Part shown: positions 31,082 to 36,911 of the stretch, piece after piece
How the letters are laid out: each line of letters starts with the position of its first letter
Numbering within the stretch: the first letter of the stretch is position 1
DNA from: a virus
Direction: 5' to 3' (one strand)
DNA length: 36,911 nt
Virus record (IMG/VR): IMGVR_UViG_3300018481_000043
Coordinates: 1 to 36,911 of that record
Notes under the pieces: model-generated
The model's input: only the letters and a program-made list of their open reading frames with translations
What the model was told of the DNA's origin: nothing
Database searches by the model: none
Program-made: the position numbers and the translations under genes

Positions 31082-31126
31082 AAAGGAGGAAGACGGATGG
31101 GCGCCTCCTGTTATTACATCACTTAA
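31082..31126 (+). promoter_or_regulatory. Possible leader peptide with sequestered ribosome binding site
   Basis: The longest SD near this gene is not at the gene. AAAGGAGGA (31083-31090) lies 6-7 nt before ATG 31097, which opens a 9-codon ORF (MGASCYYIT) ending at 31126. GGAGG (31085-31089) can pair with CCTCC (31104-31108), hiding this start. The next gene begins at 31143 with its own SD. This may be a leader that tunes the band-7-like gene, or chance. Confidence 0.35.
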
Positions 31127-31142
31127 TCAAAGGAGCAAGTTA

Positions 31143-31580
31143 ATGAGTTTCTATATTGACGAAAACGACAATCTCAAGGCTTCGTCGGTGGTGAAGACCA
31201 TCTTCGGCGTTCTTGTCGTTTTGGTTGGGATCTGGTTGATGTTCGCTCTTGTTGGTCCTCAGCTTCGTCTGTACAGGGTCAACACCGAGAAGCAGGCCAT
31301 CATCACCGAAGCCAAGGCTCAGGCTGAGGCAGCTCAGTACACGGCGGAGAAGAACGTGGAGATCGCAGAAGCTGAGGCTGATGTTGATCGCGCTCGCGCT
31401 GCTGGTATTGCCGACTCGAACACCACAATTGCTCAGTCTCTGACGCCTGAGTATATCCAGTGGTATTTCATCGATCGGCTTGACAATGTCGATGGACAAA
31501 TCATCTATGTCCCTGGCGAAGGTCTCATCCCGATCACCGAGGCTGGACGAGCTGTTCAGGAAGAGACAAAGAACGAGTAG
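31143..31580 (+). CDS. Minimal band-7/SPFH-like membrane protein
   Basis: The 145-residue protein (ATG 31143 after AAAGGAGC) has one membrane span at about 15-38 (VVKTIFGVLVVLVGIWLMFAL). A long Ala/Glu coiled coil follows (KQAIITEAKAQAEAAQYTAE, EIAEAEADVDRARAAG), then TPEYIQWYFIDRLDNVDGQIIYVPGEGL. This matches the C-terminal part of band-7 proteins such as prohibitins or HflK, while the SPFH domain itself is absent. It would oligomerise at the membrane. A role in membrane protection or exclusion is inferred. It ends 3 nt before a 1.06 kb structured RNA region. Confidence 0.75.
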   Translation: MSFYIDENDNLKASSVVKTIFGVLVVLVGIWLMFALVGPQLRLYRVNTEKQAIITEAKAQAEAAQYTAEKNVEIAEAEADVDRARAAGIADSNTTIAQSLTPEYIQWYFIDRLDNVDGQIIYVPGEGLIPITEAGRAVQEETKNE

Positions 31581-31582
31581 TA

Positions 31583-32646
31583 ACTCGTCTGAGCGAGTAT
31601 AAACAGCGTTTAGGCTCAGAGCGGTAGTGGGAGATAAAGACGGAAAACGAAGGTGCCAGAGCCCCTGAAAAATGGGGACGGTAGCCGGAAACGGAATCGG
31701 CCGACAGTTAGCAAAAACGTCGGGTAGCCCACTACGTACTGGCTAAGGAAAAAGCCGAAAGACAGTATAGGACTCGACTTGGGGAACCTGAGCGAGACGT
31801 ACGCCTATATTGTGGTAGCAAATAACCGCTTTCGTGACGATTAGCGCCTTATCGGCGTTATGGAGCAGAGACGGGTACGCTAACTTGGCGTACATGTGTC
31901 GAACGCGCACTGAAGAGTGCTTGCGGCGAAAGGGCGGGGAGAAGAGCTCAGTGGAGCAGCAGCACAAATGGTGGCTACAAATCTTCTCCTCAACTTCTCA
32001 ATCTCGGTTCTACAGCGGAACTCTGTAGGAGTGTTAGGTGAAACCCTGGTAGGAAGAAGCGGACACAGCTCAGAGCCGTGGACGACAGGTGGAACCACTT
32101 AGCTTGAACTCGTATCGTCCCGATGGCGTGTGGCACTAGTCACATAAAGCGCACAGGGCTAAGCACGAGCGGGTCCCGGATATGCTTGCGGGACAATTTC
32201 TCGGTGGGGTGACGGCCCGTAACGCCGTGACTGAAATGAGGCGAAGTACCGACGAAAGCAAATACTCCGAAGGGAACCGTTATGAAAGGTGGTGACACGG
32301 TAGACTGAGTCCTTCCCGGATTAGGTCTTAAGACCACGCCCTGATGACGAGTTGAGGATAGTCGGGAAAGATAGCCAAAGCCACCATTTCTTGGGAGGAA
32401 GTAGGGTTAACAGTGCCCGGGTCCCTCCAGGGGTCACGCTCTGGCCTCCCACCTTTTGAATGGGGACAGTAACAGAATAGCCAATCCTCGCATCCCCTGT
32501 AAGGTTGGAGCTGTTATTGGTGGACCAGACAGGAAACACCTAACCCAGATTTTTAGTGGGGTCTCAGTTCACGCCACCCGTGACAGAGATGAGCGTCCTT
32601 CCCGCCCCCAGCGCGAGGACGTAAGAGGACGGGAGACCCGCCCCAC
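31583..32646 (+). ncRNA. Giant ornate structured non-coding RNA candidate
   Basis: Almost 1.1 kb between 31580 and 32678 holds no credible gene but many helices. Examples: ACTCG/CGAGT (31583-31598), GTAGTGGG/CCCACTAC (31624-31631 with 31728-31735), TATAGG/CCTATA (31766-31771 with 31804-31809), GTACGC/GCGTAC (31875-31893), GGAGAAGA/TCTTCTCC (31938-31945 with 31982-31989), CTACAG/CTGTAG (32010-32028), GTCCCG/CGGGAC (32173-32194), TTCCCG/CGGGAA (32313-32368), GGGAGG/CCTCCC (32393-32398 with 32445-32450), CAGTAACAG/CTGTTATTG (32467-32519) and GTGGGG/CCCCAC (32556-32646). GNRA-like GAAA loops also occur. The size and style recall giant phage RNAs such as GOLLD or ROOL, but I cannot match conserved motifs from memory. 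Confidence 0.75.
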
Positions 32647-32677
32647 TATATCTAGCAACTCAACCTAAGGAGACTTA

Positions 32678-32992
32678 ATGAATCAAACTCTGCTTGGATA
32701 TGTGTTCACCAACATAAAAGGCTTTACTTCTCTGTACGAAGAGGAGCCTGATCTTATTTCCCTGAGGCGACCTAACGGCACGAAGCTCTCAGCAAGCGTT
32801 GTTGGTCCAGCTTTTTGTCTAGTCAGTGGTTGGGATCTCAATGGATGCGTCTTGCGCGTCAACAAGAAGGACATGGCTACGGGGCCGCTTGAGATCATGC
32901 TTTGGATGGTTGAGTGCGCACCGAAGACACTGAAAGAGGTCATTCGTTTGTCCTTGGAATACGAACGACAGGAGCTTGCCGATGCCGGATGA
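32678..32992 (+). CDS. Small protein of unknown function
   Basis: The 104-residue protein starts at ATG 32678 after AAGGAGAC. It is a small alpha/beta sequence (LLGYVFTNIKGFTSLYEEEPD, RRPNGTKLSASVVGPAFCLVSGW, LEIMLWMVECAPKTLKEVI) with two cysteines. No family is recognised. It is the first gene after the giant RNA, and its SD lies 18 nt beyond the last clear helix, so it could share the RNA's transcript. It overlaps the next ORF by 11 nt. Confidence 0.65.
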   Translation: MNQTLLGYVFTNIKGFTSLYEEEPDLISLRRPNGTKLSASVVGPAFCLVSGWDLNGCVLRVNKKDMATGPLEIMLWMVECAPKTLKEVIRLSLEYERQELADAG

Positions 32993-33107
32993 ACACGGGC
33001 TTGATTTCACAGCCGCTGTCGCGATCTTCGGCATTGTGGTAGGCGGCACACTCCTGATATACGCATTGTGGGCATACCGATACGCCAAGTCGCATGAGAA
33101 GACTTGA
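32982..33107 (+). CDS. Tiny single-pass membrane protein
   Basis: ATG 32982 follows AGGAG at 32970-32974 by 7 nt and overlaps the previous gene by 11 nt. The 41-residue product has a polar start (MPDEHGLDF), one hydrophobic span (TAAVAIFGIVVGGTLLIYALW) and a basic end (YRYAKSHEKT). It is another member of this genome's many tiny membrane proteins; no family is recognised. Confidence 0.6.
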   Translation: MPDEHGLDFTAAVAIFGIVVGGTLLIYALWAYRYAKSHEKT

Positions 33108-33144
33108 TGCTTAGGTTTGTCATTTACATGGCTTCTCTTTTGTA

Positions 33145-33348
33145 ATGGAAGAGGATTGTCCGTTATCTAAGGCGATTAGATCGGGCAATCATGACGATAT
33201 TATGTGGCGGCTGTTTGACAACATGGCTGCTGGGCGAATCGTTAAACATAATAAGTCAGGTGGGAGCCGATACGATTCGACAATTGGGGAAGAGAAGAAA
33301 TCATCAGTCCACTATTGGCTCATGTTCGAATGGATGAGTCGATTCTAA
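33145..33348 (+). CDS. Small protein, possibly from a leaderless message
   Basis: The 67-residue ORF starts at ATG 33145 with no SD in front. Upstream at 33123-33136 is TTTACATGGCTTCT, followed by TTGTAATGGAAGAGG. This resembles the TACATG and TGTAATGAG parts of the phage promoters but with 7 extra bases between them. The product (EDCPLSKAIRSGNHDDIMWRLFDN, HYWLMFEWMSRF) is unknown. The start may be wrong or initiation may be leaderless, so this call is cautious. Confidence 0.5.
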   Translation: MEEDCPLSKAIRSGNHDDIMWRLFDNMAAGRIVKHNKSGGSRYDSTIGEEKKSSVHYWLMFEWMSRF

Positions 33349-33361
33349 TCAAAGGAGAATA

Positions 33362-33583
33362 ATGCCAAAGAAGCGCTTTGTGTTGTTCGAGGACAACGAA
33401 GATGGAACGACCACCATGACTGCGTGCGTTGACGAGAGTGGTGAAGAGCACGTGTTTGTCGTGGGCATGAGCTTCGAAGATCTTTCTGAGTCGCTTGCTC
33501 CGGCAACGATGGACGACGCCCAGGCTTTGATGAACGAGAACGCGGTTTACATTCCACCGACTCCACCAATGGAGGGAGACTAA
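33362..33583 (+). CDS. Small acidic protein of unknown function
   Basis: ATG 33362 follows AAAGGAG with 6 nt spacing. The 73-residue product is acidic, with a beta-rich core (KKRFVLFEDNEDGTTTMTACVD, EEHVFVVGMSFEDLSESL) and a proline-rich end (IPPTPPMEGD). The family is unknown. It shares one base with the next start, implying coupled translation. Confidence 0.65.
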   Translation: MPKKRFVLFEDNEDGTTTMTACVDESGEEHVFVVGMSFEDLSESLAPATMDDAQALMNENAVYIPPTPPMEGD

Positions 33584-33765
33584 TGAAGGAATTCGCAGCG
33601 GTGTACGATGAAGACGACGATGTCGCTTTTGTCATCGTGCGCCCCAAGCTGATGTCACCTGTGTTGAAGAACGACGCAACATGGAAAGTGTTCACCAGGA
33701 TCGACAGCGAAGACAACGCAATCAAGATCGCAGACGCGCTTAACAAAGCGGAACCTTTTAACTAA
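33583..33765 (+). CDS. Small acidic protein of unknown function
   Basis: ATG 33583 follows GGAGGGAG and overlaps the previous stop by one base. The 60-residue product (MKEFAAVYDEDDDVAFVIVRP, TRIDSEDNAIKIADALNKAE) looks like a compact alpha/beta domain, and its size and style match the preceding gene, with which it may pair. No family is recognised. Confidence 0.65.
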   Translation: MKEFAAVYDEDDDVAFVIVRPKLMSPVLKNDATWKVFTRIDSEDNAIKIADALNKAEPFN

Positions 33766-33787
33766 TCACCAAACAAAGGAAAGATAC

Positions 33788-35350
33788 ATGAGGAAAACAC
33801 TGGCGGGTATCACCGTCGGAGGCATGGCGTTTGGCACCATCTGGATGGGTGTTGCCGCTCCCCATGACTTCAACGGTGGTGGCGACTGTGATAGCTACAC
33901 TATCGTGCTTGACGGTACGTATGAAGCTCACACCATCCTTATCGATGGAGTCGCCCAGGCAGAAGTGAAGCTGACGTATGATATTCCCGATACGTCTGAC
34001 AATGAGGAGCGCAGTTTCACTGTCAAGTGGGACAAGACTTCTAACGACATCATCAAGACTCACACTCTTGAGCGAGACACGAGTGATTGTGTTTCGAAGA
34101 AGGTCACCATCTGTCATGCCACGAACTCCAACACGAATCCGTATACGCATCCCACTGTGGACGCTGACGCGGTCGATGGAGACACTGGTAACGACAACGG
34201 CAATGGAGATCACCAGACTCACACGGGTCCGGTTTGGAATCCTCTGCTGAAGGATCAGCAAATTTCCTGGGGGGATATCATTCCTCCGTTCTATGAGGAT
34301 GGTAGCCCTGGTTACTGGCCCTCGAAGAACTGGGATACCGCTGGTCAGGCGCTCTACCGAGCCGGATGTCAGATCCCGAAGCCTGACGATCTTGTCGAAT
34401 ACACTGAGTGGGAAGACGGGGACTATGAGTGCCCGGATACCACGGTGGAACAGACTCGTAGCAAGACCACAACTACCTACAAGCTCGTCCAGGGTGAGTG
34501 GGTTGTTGACACCGTTACCACGGTTGAGGAGACTCGTACTCGCGATCTGACTCTTGAGGAGCAGCAGAGCGTTTGTGAGGAGCCTGAATCCAAGGTGGAG
34601 TACACCGAATGGGTTGATGGTGACTACGAGTGTGGTGACACGACTGTTGTTCAGACTCGAACCAAGACGGTGACGAACTACACGTTTGTTTCTGGCGAGG
34701 GTTGGGTTGCTGATGAGCCGATCGTGACTGAGGAAACTCAGACTCGTGATCTGACTGCTGAAGAGCAGGAAGAGGCTTGCCCCGTGATTACACCGTTCGC
34801 CTTTGGTGCTGCTCTTACAGAGTGCCAGTCTGGCGTTCCGTATATCGTGATCACCTTCCAGAACACTTACCCGCAGCTTGCTGGTCTGACCGGAACCCTC
34901 TTCATCGATACTCTCGCTGAGGAGCCGGTTTCAAACCAGCCTCTCGTTTACCAGCCCGGCACTACGGTTCAGGTTCTGTACCCTGGAGCCACGGTTGACG
35001 AGAACGGTGAGGTTACCGACCTTCCTGGTTGGAATCTCAACGATGACGGCTTCTGGGTTCGTGACCCATCGGATGAGTTCCTTCGCGACGGGCTTCTGTT
35101 GCGATACGAGCTCAACCCAACAGCTACGGCTGAGGTGACATACCCGCCTGAGTCTTCGCTGTGTTCAAGCCCGGAGAACCCGCCGGTTGATCCTCCTGTG
35201 GATCCGCCGGTCACTCCTCCGACCTCGCCGCCGGTGACGAAGACTTCGTTGCCTGTGACTGGATCGGAAACTGGTATGCTTGTCAGCCTTGGAGGCCTTC
35301 TCCTTGCTGCAGGCGCGGTCACTCTCTTCGTCAAGAAGCGGTTGATCTAG
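33788..35350 (+). CDS. Phage-encoded LPXTG cell-wall-anchored surface protein
   Basis: The 520-residue protein (ATG 33788, AAAGGAAAG SD) has a signal peptide ending near GVAA (about residue 24). A domain at about 105-168 with VTICHATNSNTNPYTHP, HQTHTG and DIIPPFYE resembles a Cys/His domain of actinobacterial surface proteins. Two repeats of about 66 residues start near 204 and 270 (VEYTEW.DGDYEC.DTT... to TRDLT.EEQ). A Pro-rich spacer lies at about 464-486. LPVTG is at 488-492, followed by a membrane span and KKRLI. These are the exact parts needed for sortase attachment to the host cell wall. Placing such a protein in a phage suggests host-surface modification or exclusion. Confidence 0.9.
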   Translation: MRKTLAGITVGGMAFGTIWMGVAAPHDFNGGGDCDSYTIVLDGTYEAHTILIDGVAQAEVKLTYDIPDTSDNEERSFTVKWDKTSNDIIKTHTLERDTSDCVSKKVTICHATNSNTNPYTHPTVDADAVDGDTGNDNGNGDHQTHTGPVWNPLLKDQQISWGDIIPPFYEDGSPGYWPSKNWDTAGQALYRAGCQIPKPDDLVEYTEWEDGDYECPDTTVEQTRSKTTTTYKLVQGEWVVDTVTTVEETRTRDLTLEEQQSVCEEPESKVEYTEWVDGDYECGDTTVVQTRTKTVTNYTFVSGEGWVADEPIVTEETQTRDLTAEEQEEACPVITPFAFGAALTECQSGVPYIVITFQNTYPQLAGLTGTLFIDTLAEEPVSNQPLVYQPGTTVQVLYPGATVDENGEVTDLPGWNLNDDGFWVRDPSDEFLRDGLLLRYELNPTATAEVTYPPESSLCSSPENPPVDPPVDPPVTPPTSPPVTKTSLPVTGSETGMLVSLGGLLLAAGAVTLFVKKRLI

Positions 35351-35362
35351 CAATTGGTTCGT

Positions 35363-35406
35363 AGAGGGGGGTCGGGCTTGTTTAACAACTTGCTCGGCCT
35401 CCCTCT
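35363..35406 (+). terminator. Strong hairpin after the surface-protein gene
   Basis: AGAGGG and the following bases at 35363-35377 pair with 35392-35406 (ending CCCTCT) over 15 positions, allowing three G-U pairs, around a loop TTGTTTAACAACTT. There is no clear T-run after it (GTATTGG), so it may terminate inefficiently or act as an mRNA-stabilising hairpin for the upstream message. Confidence 0.6.
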
Positions 35407-35478
35407 GTATTGGCAGGCGAGAAAGGTAATAATCTTGGAGGGGCCTAATAGTAACCACTAAAAGAAAGAAGCCCTAAA

Positions 35479-36243
35479 ATGAAGACACGAGTTAGAATTG
35501 GTGCAGGCTTGCTAGTACTAGCATTCCTGGCTTCGGCATGTGAGGCAGTCGACATGCAAGTTGGTCAGACGCAGTCTCGTACCAACGAAGCAACGGTGAC
35601 GTTCACTCAGGTGGACGCGCATATCGTTGATGCATTCAGCAACGGTAAGCAGACAGAGCGATACAACTGCAAGGATGGTTTGGCCGCACCATTGCTTGTT
35701 AGCAACACACTTACGGTCGATTGTGTGGAAAATCCCGCAGGGAAAGTTCAGCCCACGGTTACGGATGTGCTTCTGGATAAGTTGGGAGCAGATCAAATTG
35801 CCATGCCGCCTGATGGTGACATGGAAGACATGAGCGCGCAGCCTATGACTGAGCTTCAGTCAGTGGTCTATTGCTCTGGTGGTAAAGGTTGGACAACCAA
35901 CGATCTAGTTTTTCAGGATCGTAGGGGAAACAAGCCTGATTCCTCTTCGGATGCTCTGAATTGGAAGATCATCTACAACGTCAAGTGGTGTGTGAGAAGT
36001 GGCGTTGTGTCAACCGGACTGACTTTGACGGATACTGTGATCAATGGCCGTATGCGAGAGATCGCTGATCGGACATGGACGTATGATCCGCCAGGACTTC
36101 CTTCACGAACCTTCAGCGCTGACTACGACTTCATGTTTGGTTGGTGCCCATGGTGCACGGATATCGACGCTGATATCCGCGTTACCGTTCGAAATGATGG
36201 ACGTTACAGCGTTTCGCTGTCACACAACGGAGACGGATTCTAA
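35479..36243 (+). CDS. Secreted, probable lipoprotein of unknown function
   Basis: The 254-residue protein starts at ATG 35479 with a weak AAAGAAAGAAGCCC upstream. It has a signal peptide (KTRVRIGAGLLVLAFLASAC) with a lipobox-like end, LASAC, though the -3 position is Ala rather than Leu. The mature part is beta-rich with paired cysteines (for example VYCSGG, KWCVRSG and GWCPWCTDID). It is likely anchored outside the membrane and has no recognised family. Next to the LPXTG gene it makes a cassette of host-surface proteins. Phage lipoproteins elsewhere often block superinfection; that role here is inferred. Confidence 0.75.
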   Translation: MKTRVRIGAGLLVLAFLASACEAVDMQVGQTQSRTNEATVTFTQVDAHIVDAFSNGKQTERYNCKDGLAAPLLVSNTLTVDCVENPAGKVQPTVTDVLLDKLGADQIAMPPDGDMEDMSAQPMTELQSVVYCSGGKGWTTNDLVFQDRRGNKPDSSSDALNWKIIYNVKWCVRSGVVSTGLTLTDTVINGRMREIADRTWTYDPPGLPSRTFSADYDFMFGWCPWCTDIDADIRVTVRNDGRYSVSLSHNGDGF

Positions 36244-36356
36244 TGGATCAGACTGAAGAAGAAAGCTTCTTTACCAGGAACCGAAGCCCCATTTGGATCC
36301 TCATCTTGCTCTCTGCCCTCTTCGCGGCTTGGCTGCTGCTGGGGTACTGGAGCTAG
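36243..36356 (+). CDS. Tiny single-pass membrane protein
   Basis: ATG 36243 overlaps the lipoprotein stop by one base. The 37-residue product has an acidic start (DQTEEESFFTRNRS), one hydrophobic span (PIWILILLSALFAAWLLLGYW) and ends at 36356. Its coupling to the lipoprotein gene suggests that the two work together at the membrane. No family is recognised. Confidence 0.6.
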   Translation: MDQTEEESFFTRNRSPIWILILLSALFAAWLLLGYWS

Positions 36357-36366
36357 CAATTGGATC

Positions 36367-36438
36367 GCCCCTGTAACTCAATGGCAGAGTTGTGGCCTTT
36401 TAAGCCGACGGTTGTGGGTTCGAGTCCCACCAGGGGTA
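36367..36438 (+). tRNA. tRNA-Lys(UUU)
   Basis: The 72-nt sequence folds as a cloverleaf. Acceptor arms are GCCCCTG and CAGGGGT, the D-arm ACTC/GAGT, the anticodon loop CTTTTAA with TTT at the anticodon, and the T-arm GTGGG/CCCAC around TTCGAGT. The discriminator is A and no CCA is encoded. One base pair of the anticodon stem (G-A at its outer end) is weak. Lys AAA codons are fewer than AAG in the highly biased structural genes, so the tRNA may mainly help less biased genes. Confidence 0.9.
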
Positions 36439-36468
36439 CTGTAATGTTCATCTATTTAAGGAGACATG

Positions 36469-36783
36469 ATGGAAACAGTAACTGAAATTGAAATCGTGTT
36501 CAACGAGTCGAGCCTCCATTGGCGGAGGGATTACGACTACAACAAGTACTTCTTGCTTGCCCAGCAGAACTACTTCAACAATTGTCTCGCAACGCGAGGG
36601 CATGTGTTCCTCAACGAGGTCTTTGACGCGCTGGGGATGAAGCGTACAACTCAGGGCGCGATCAGTGGATGGATCGGAAAGAGCTTCATCCATTTCGGAA
36701 TTCAGAACAAGAGTGAGTCCGAGATGGTGATAACTCTGACCTTCAACATCGACGGGGTTATCTACGACAAGATTGAGGACTAA
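36469..36783 (+). CDS. Stand-alone C-terminal domain of the DUF6353-like paralog
   Basis: I chose ATG 36469 because AAGGAG is 5 nt upstream; the adjacent ATG 36466 is only 2 nt from it. The 104-residue protein matches the C-terminal domain of the 21658 gene along its length: RRDYDYNKYFLLAQQNYFNN, RGHVFLNEVFDALGM, GWIGKSFIHFG and LTFNIDGVIYDKI. It lacks the two membrane spans. A free domain copy 14 kb from the full-length gene may partner with or regulate the membrane-bound forms. Confidence 0.8.
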   Translation: METVTEIEIVFNESSLHWRRDYDYNKYFLLAQQNYFNNCLATRGHVFLNEVFDALGMKRTTQGAISGWIGKSFIHFGIQNKSESEMVITLTFNIDGVIYDKIED

Positions 36784-36911
36784 TGATTGAAATCATCTCT
36801 CTTGTCGCGATCGAGTTGGATAAGAGGTTGACCAGATTAGAGGAGGAGACTTGTGGGGCCCGTACCACGTTGGTAGACAAGCCATGGAGCATTCCTGTAG
36901 TGTGCAATCGA
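36783..36911 (+). CDS. Partial open frame running off the window end
   Basis: ATG 36783 overlaps the previous stop (TAATG) and the frame stays open to the last base, 43 codons (starting MIEIISLVAIELDKRLTRLE). An alternative start is TTG 36851 in another frame, after AGGAGGAG, which also runs to the end (WGPYHVGRQAMEHS). I cannot decide between them within the window. Confidence 0.4.
   Translation, partial: MIEIISLVAIELDKRLTRLEEETCGARTTLVDKPWSIPVVCNR

Noticed and set aside
31583-32646. The region as 16S/23S rRNA, tmRNA, RNase P RNA or a self-splicing intron
   Set aside because: I could not find the conserved cores I know for those RNAs, and the flanking genes are not halves of one interrupted gene. 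An Infernal search is needed to be certain.
31743-32668. Several 60-75 codon frames on both strands inside the giant RNA region
   Set aside because: None has an SD with proper spacing, composition is arginine-rich and irregular, and the helices cover the same bases.
1-36911. CRISPR array, insertion sequence or integrase with attachment site
   Set aside because: No regularly spaced direct repeats, no transposase or recombinase motifs, and no direct-repeat pair at a tRNA end were seen.

Overview
The window is a contiguous piece of a tailed-phage genome (siphovirus type). Every gene I can support is on the + strand. Several features point to a Gram-positive, probably actinobacterial, host. There is an r1t-type holin and a ReqiPepy6 Gp37-like tail hub. 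One protein carries an LPXTG cell-wall sorting signal and a cysteine/histidine domain that I associate with actinobacterial surface proteins. There is also a lipoprotein-like gene. No integrase, excisionase or repressor is recognisable here, and no endolysin is seen, so lysis genes other than the holin lie outside or are unrecognised.

Left block, 1 to 17.3 kb, is the packaging, head and tail operon. In order: the end of an unknown gene; large terminase; two small head-region genes; portal; a prohead protease fused to the major capsid protein (with an internal ribosome binding site and start that could release capsid protein alone); a head-tail connector; a tail terminator; major tail protein; tail assembly chaperone; a second tail-tube paralog; a fibre-like protein; an HK97-gp10-like protein; a very long tape measure; distal tail protein; tail hub; holin.

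Middle block, 17.3 to 20.4 kb, is unusual. It is a run of short promoter-gene-terminator cassettes encoding tiny, mostly membrane proteins, interleaved with structured non-coding RNA elements. Eight promoters here and a ninth at 29.8 kb share one rigid architecture: TCGCA, 5 nt, TACAYS, 3 nt, TRTAATGAG. At three of them the sequence starting inside the -10 box reappears, wholly or in part, as a downstream inverted copy followed by a T-run, enclosing branched hairpins.

The 20.4 to 29.8 kb block is a tightly coupled operon. It begins with conserved membrane-associated proteins of unknown function, including DUF6353-like paralogs. It continues with a 1252-residue replicase combining an SF3/D5 helicase, an archaeo-eukaryotic-type primase and a family B DNA polymerase with proofreading. 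Next come a probable ssDNA-binding protein, a YegP/DUF1508 protein, a dATP/dGTP diphosphohydrolase-like protein and small membrane proteins.

The right block, 29.8 to 36.9 kb, is accessory. It holds a ~0.3 kb structured RNA, a stripped-down band-7-like membrane protein, an intricately structured non-coding region of about 1.06 kb (31583-32646) that looks like a giant ornate phage RNA, small unknown genes, the LPXTG surface protein, a lipoprotein, tRNA-Lys(UUU) and a stand-alone copy of a domain from the early membrane proteins. The two best candidates for an undescribed system are the RNA set (giant RNA plus the promoter-linked structured RNAs) and the conserved early membrane-protein module.
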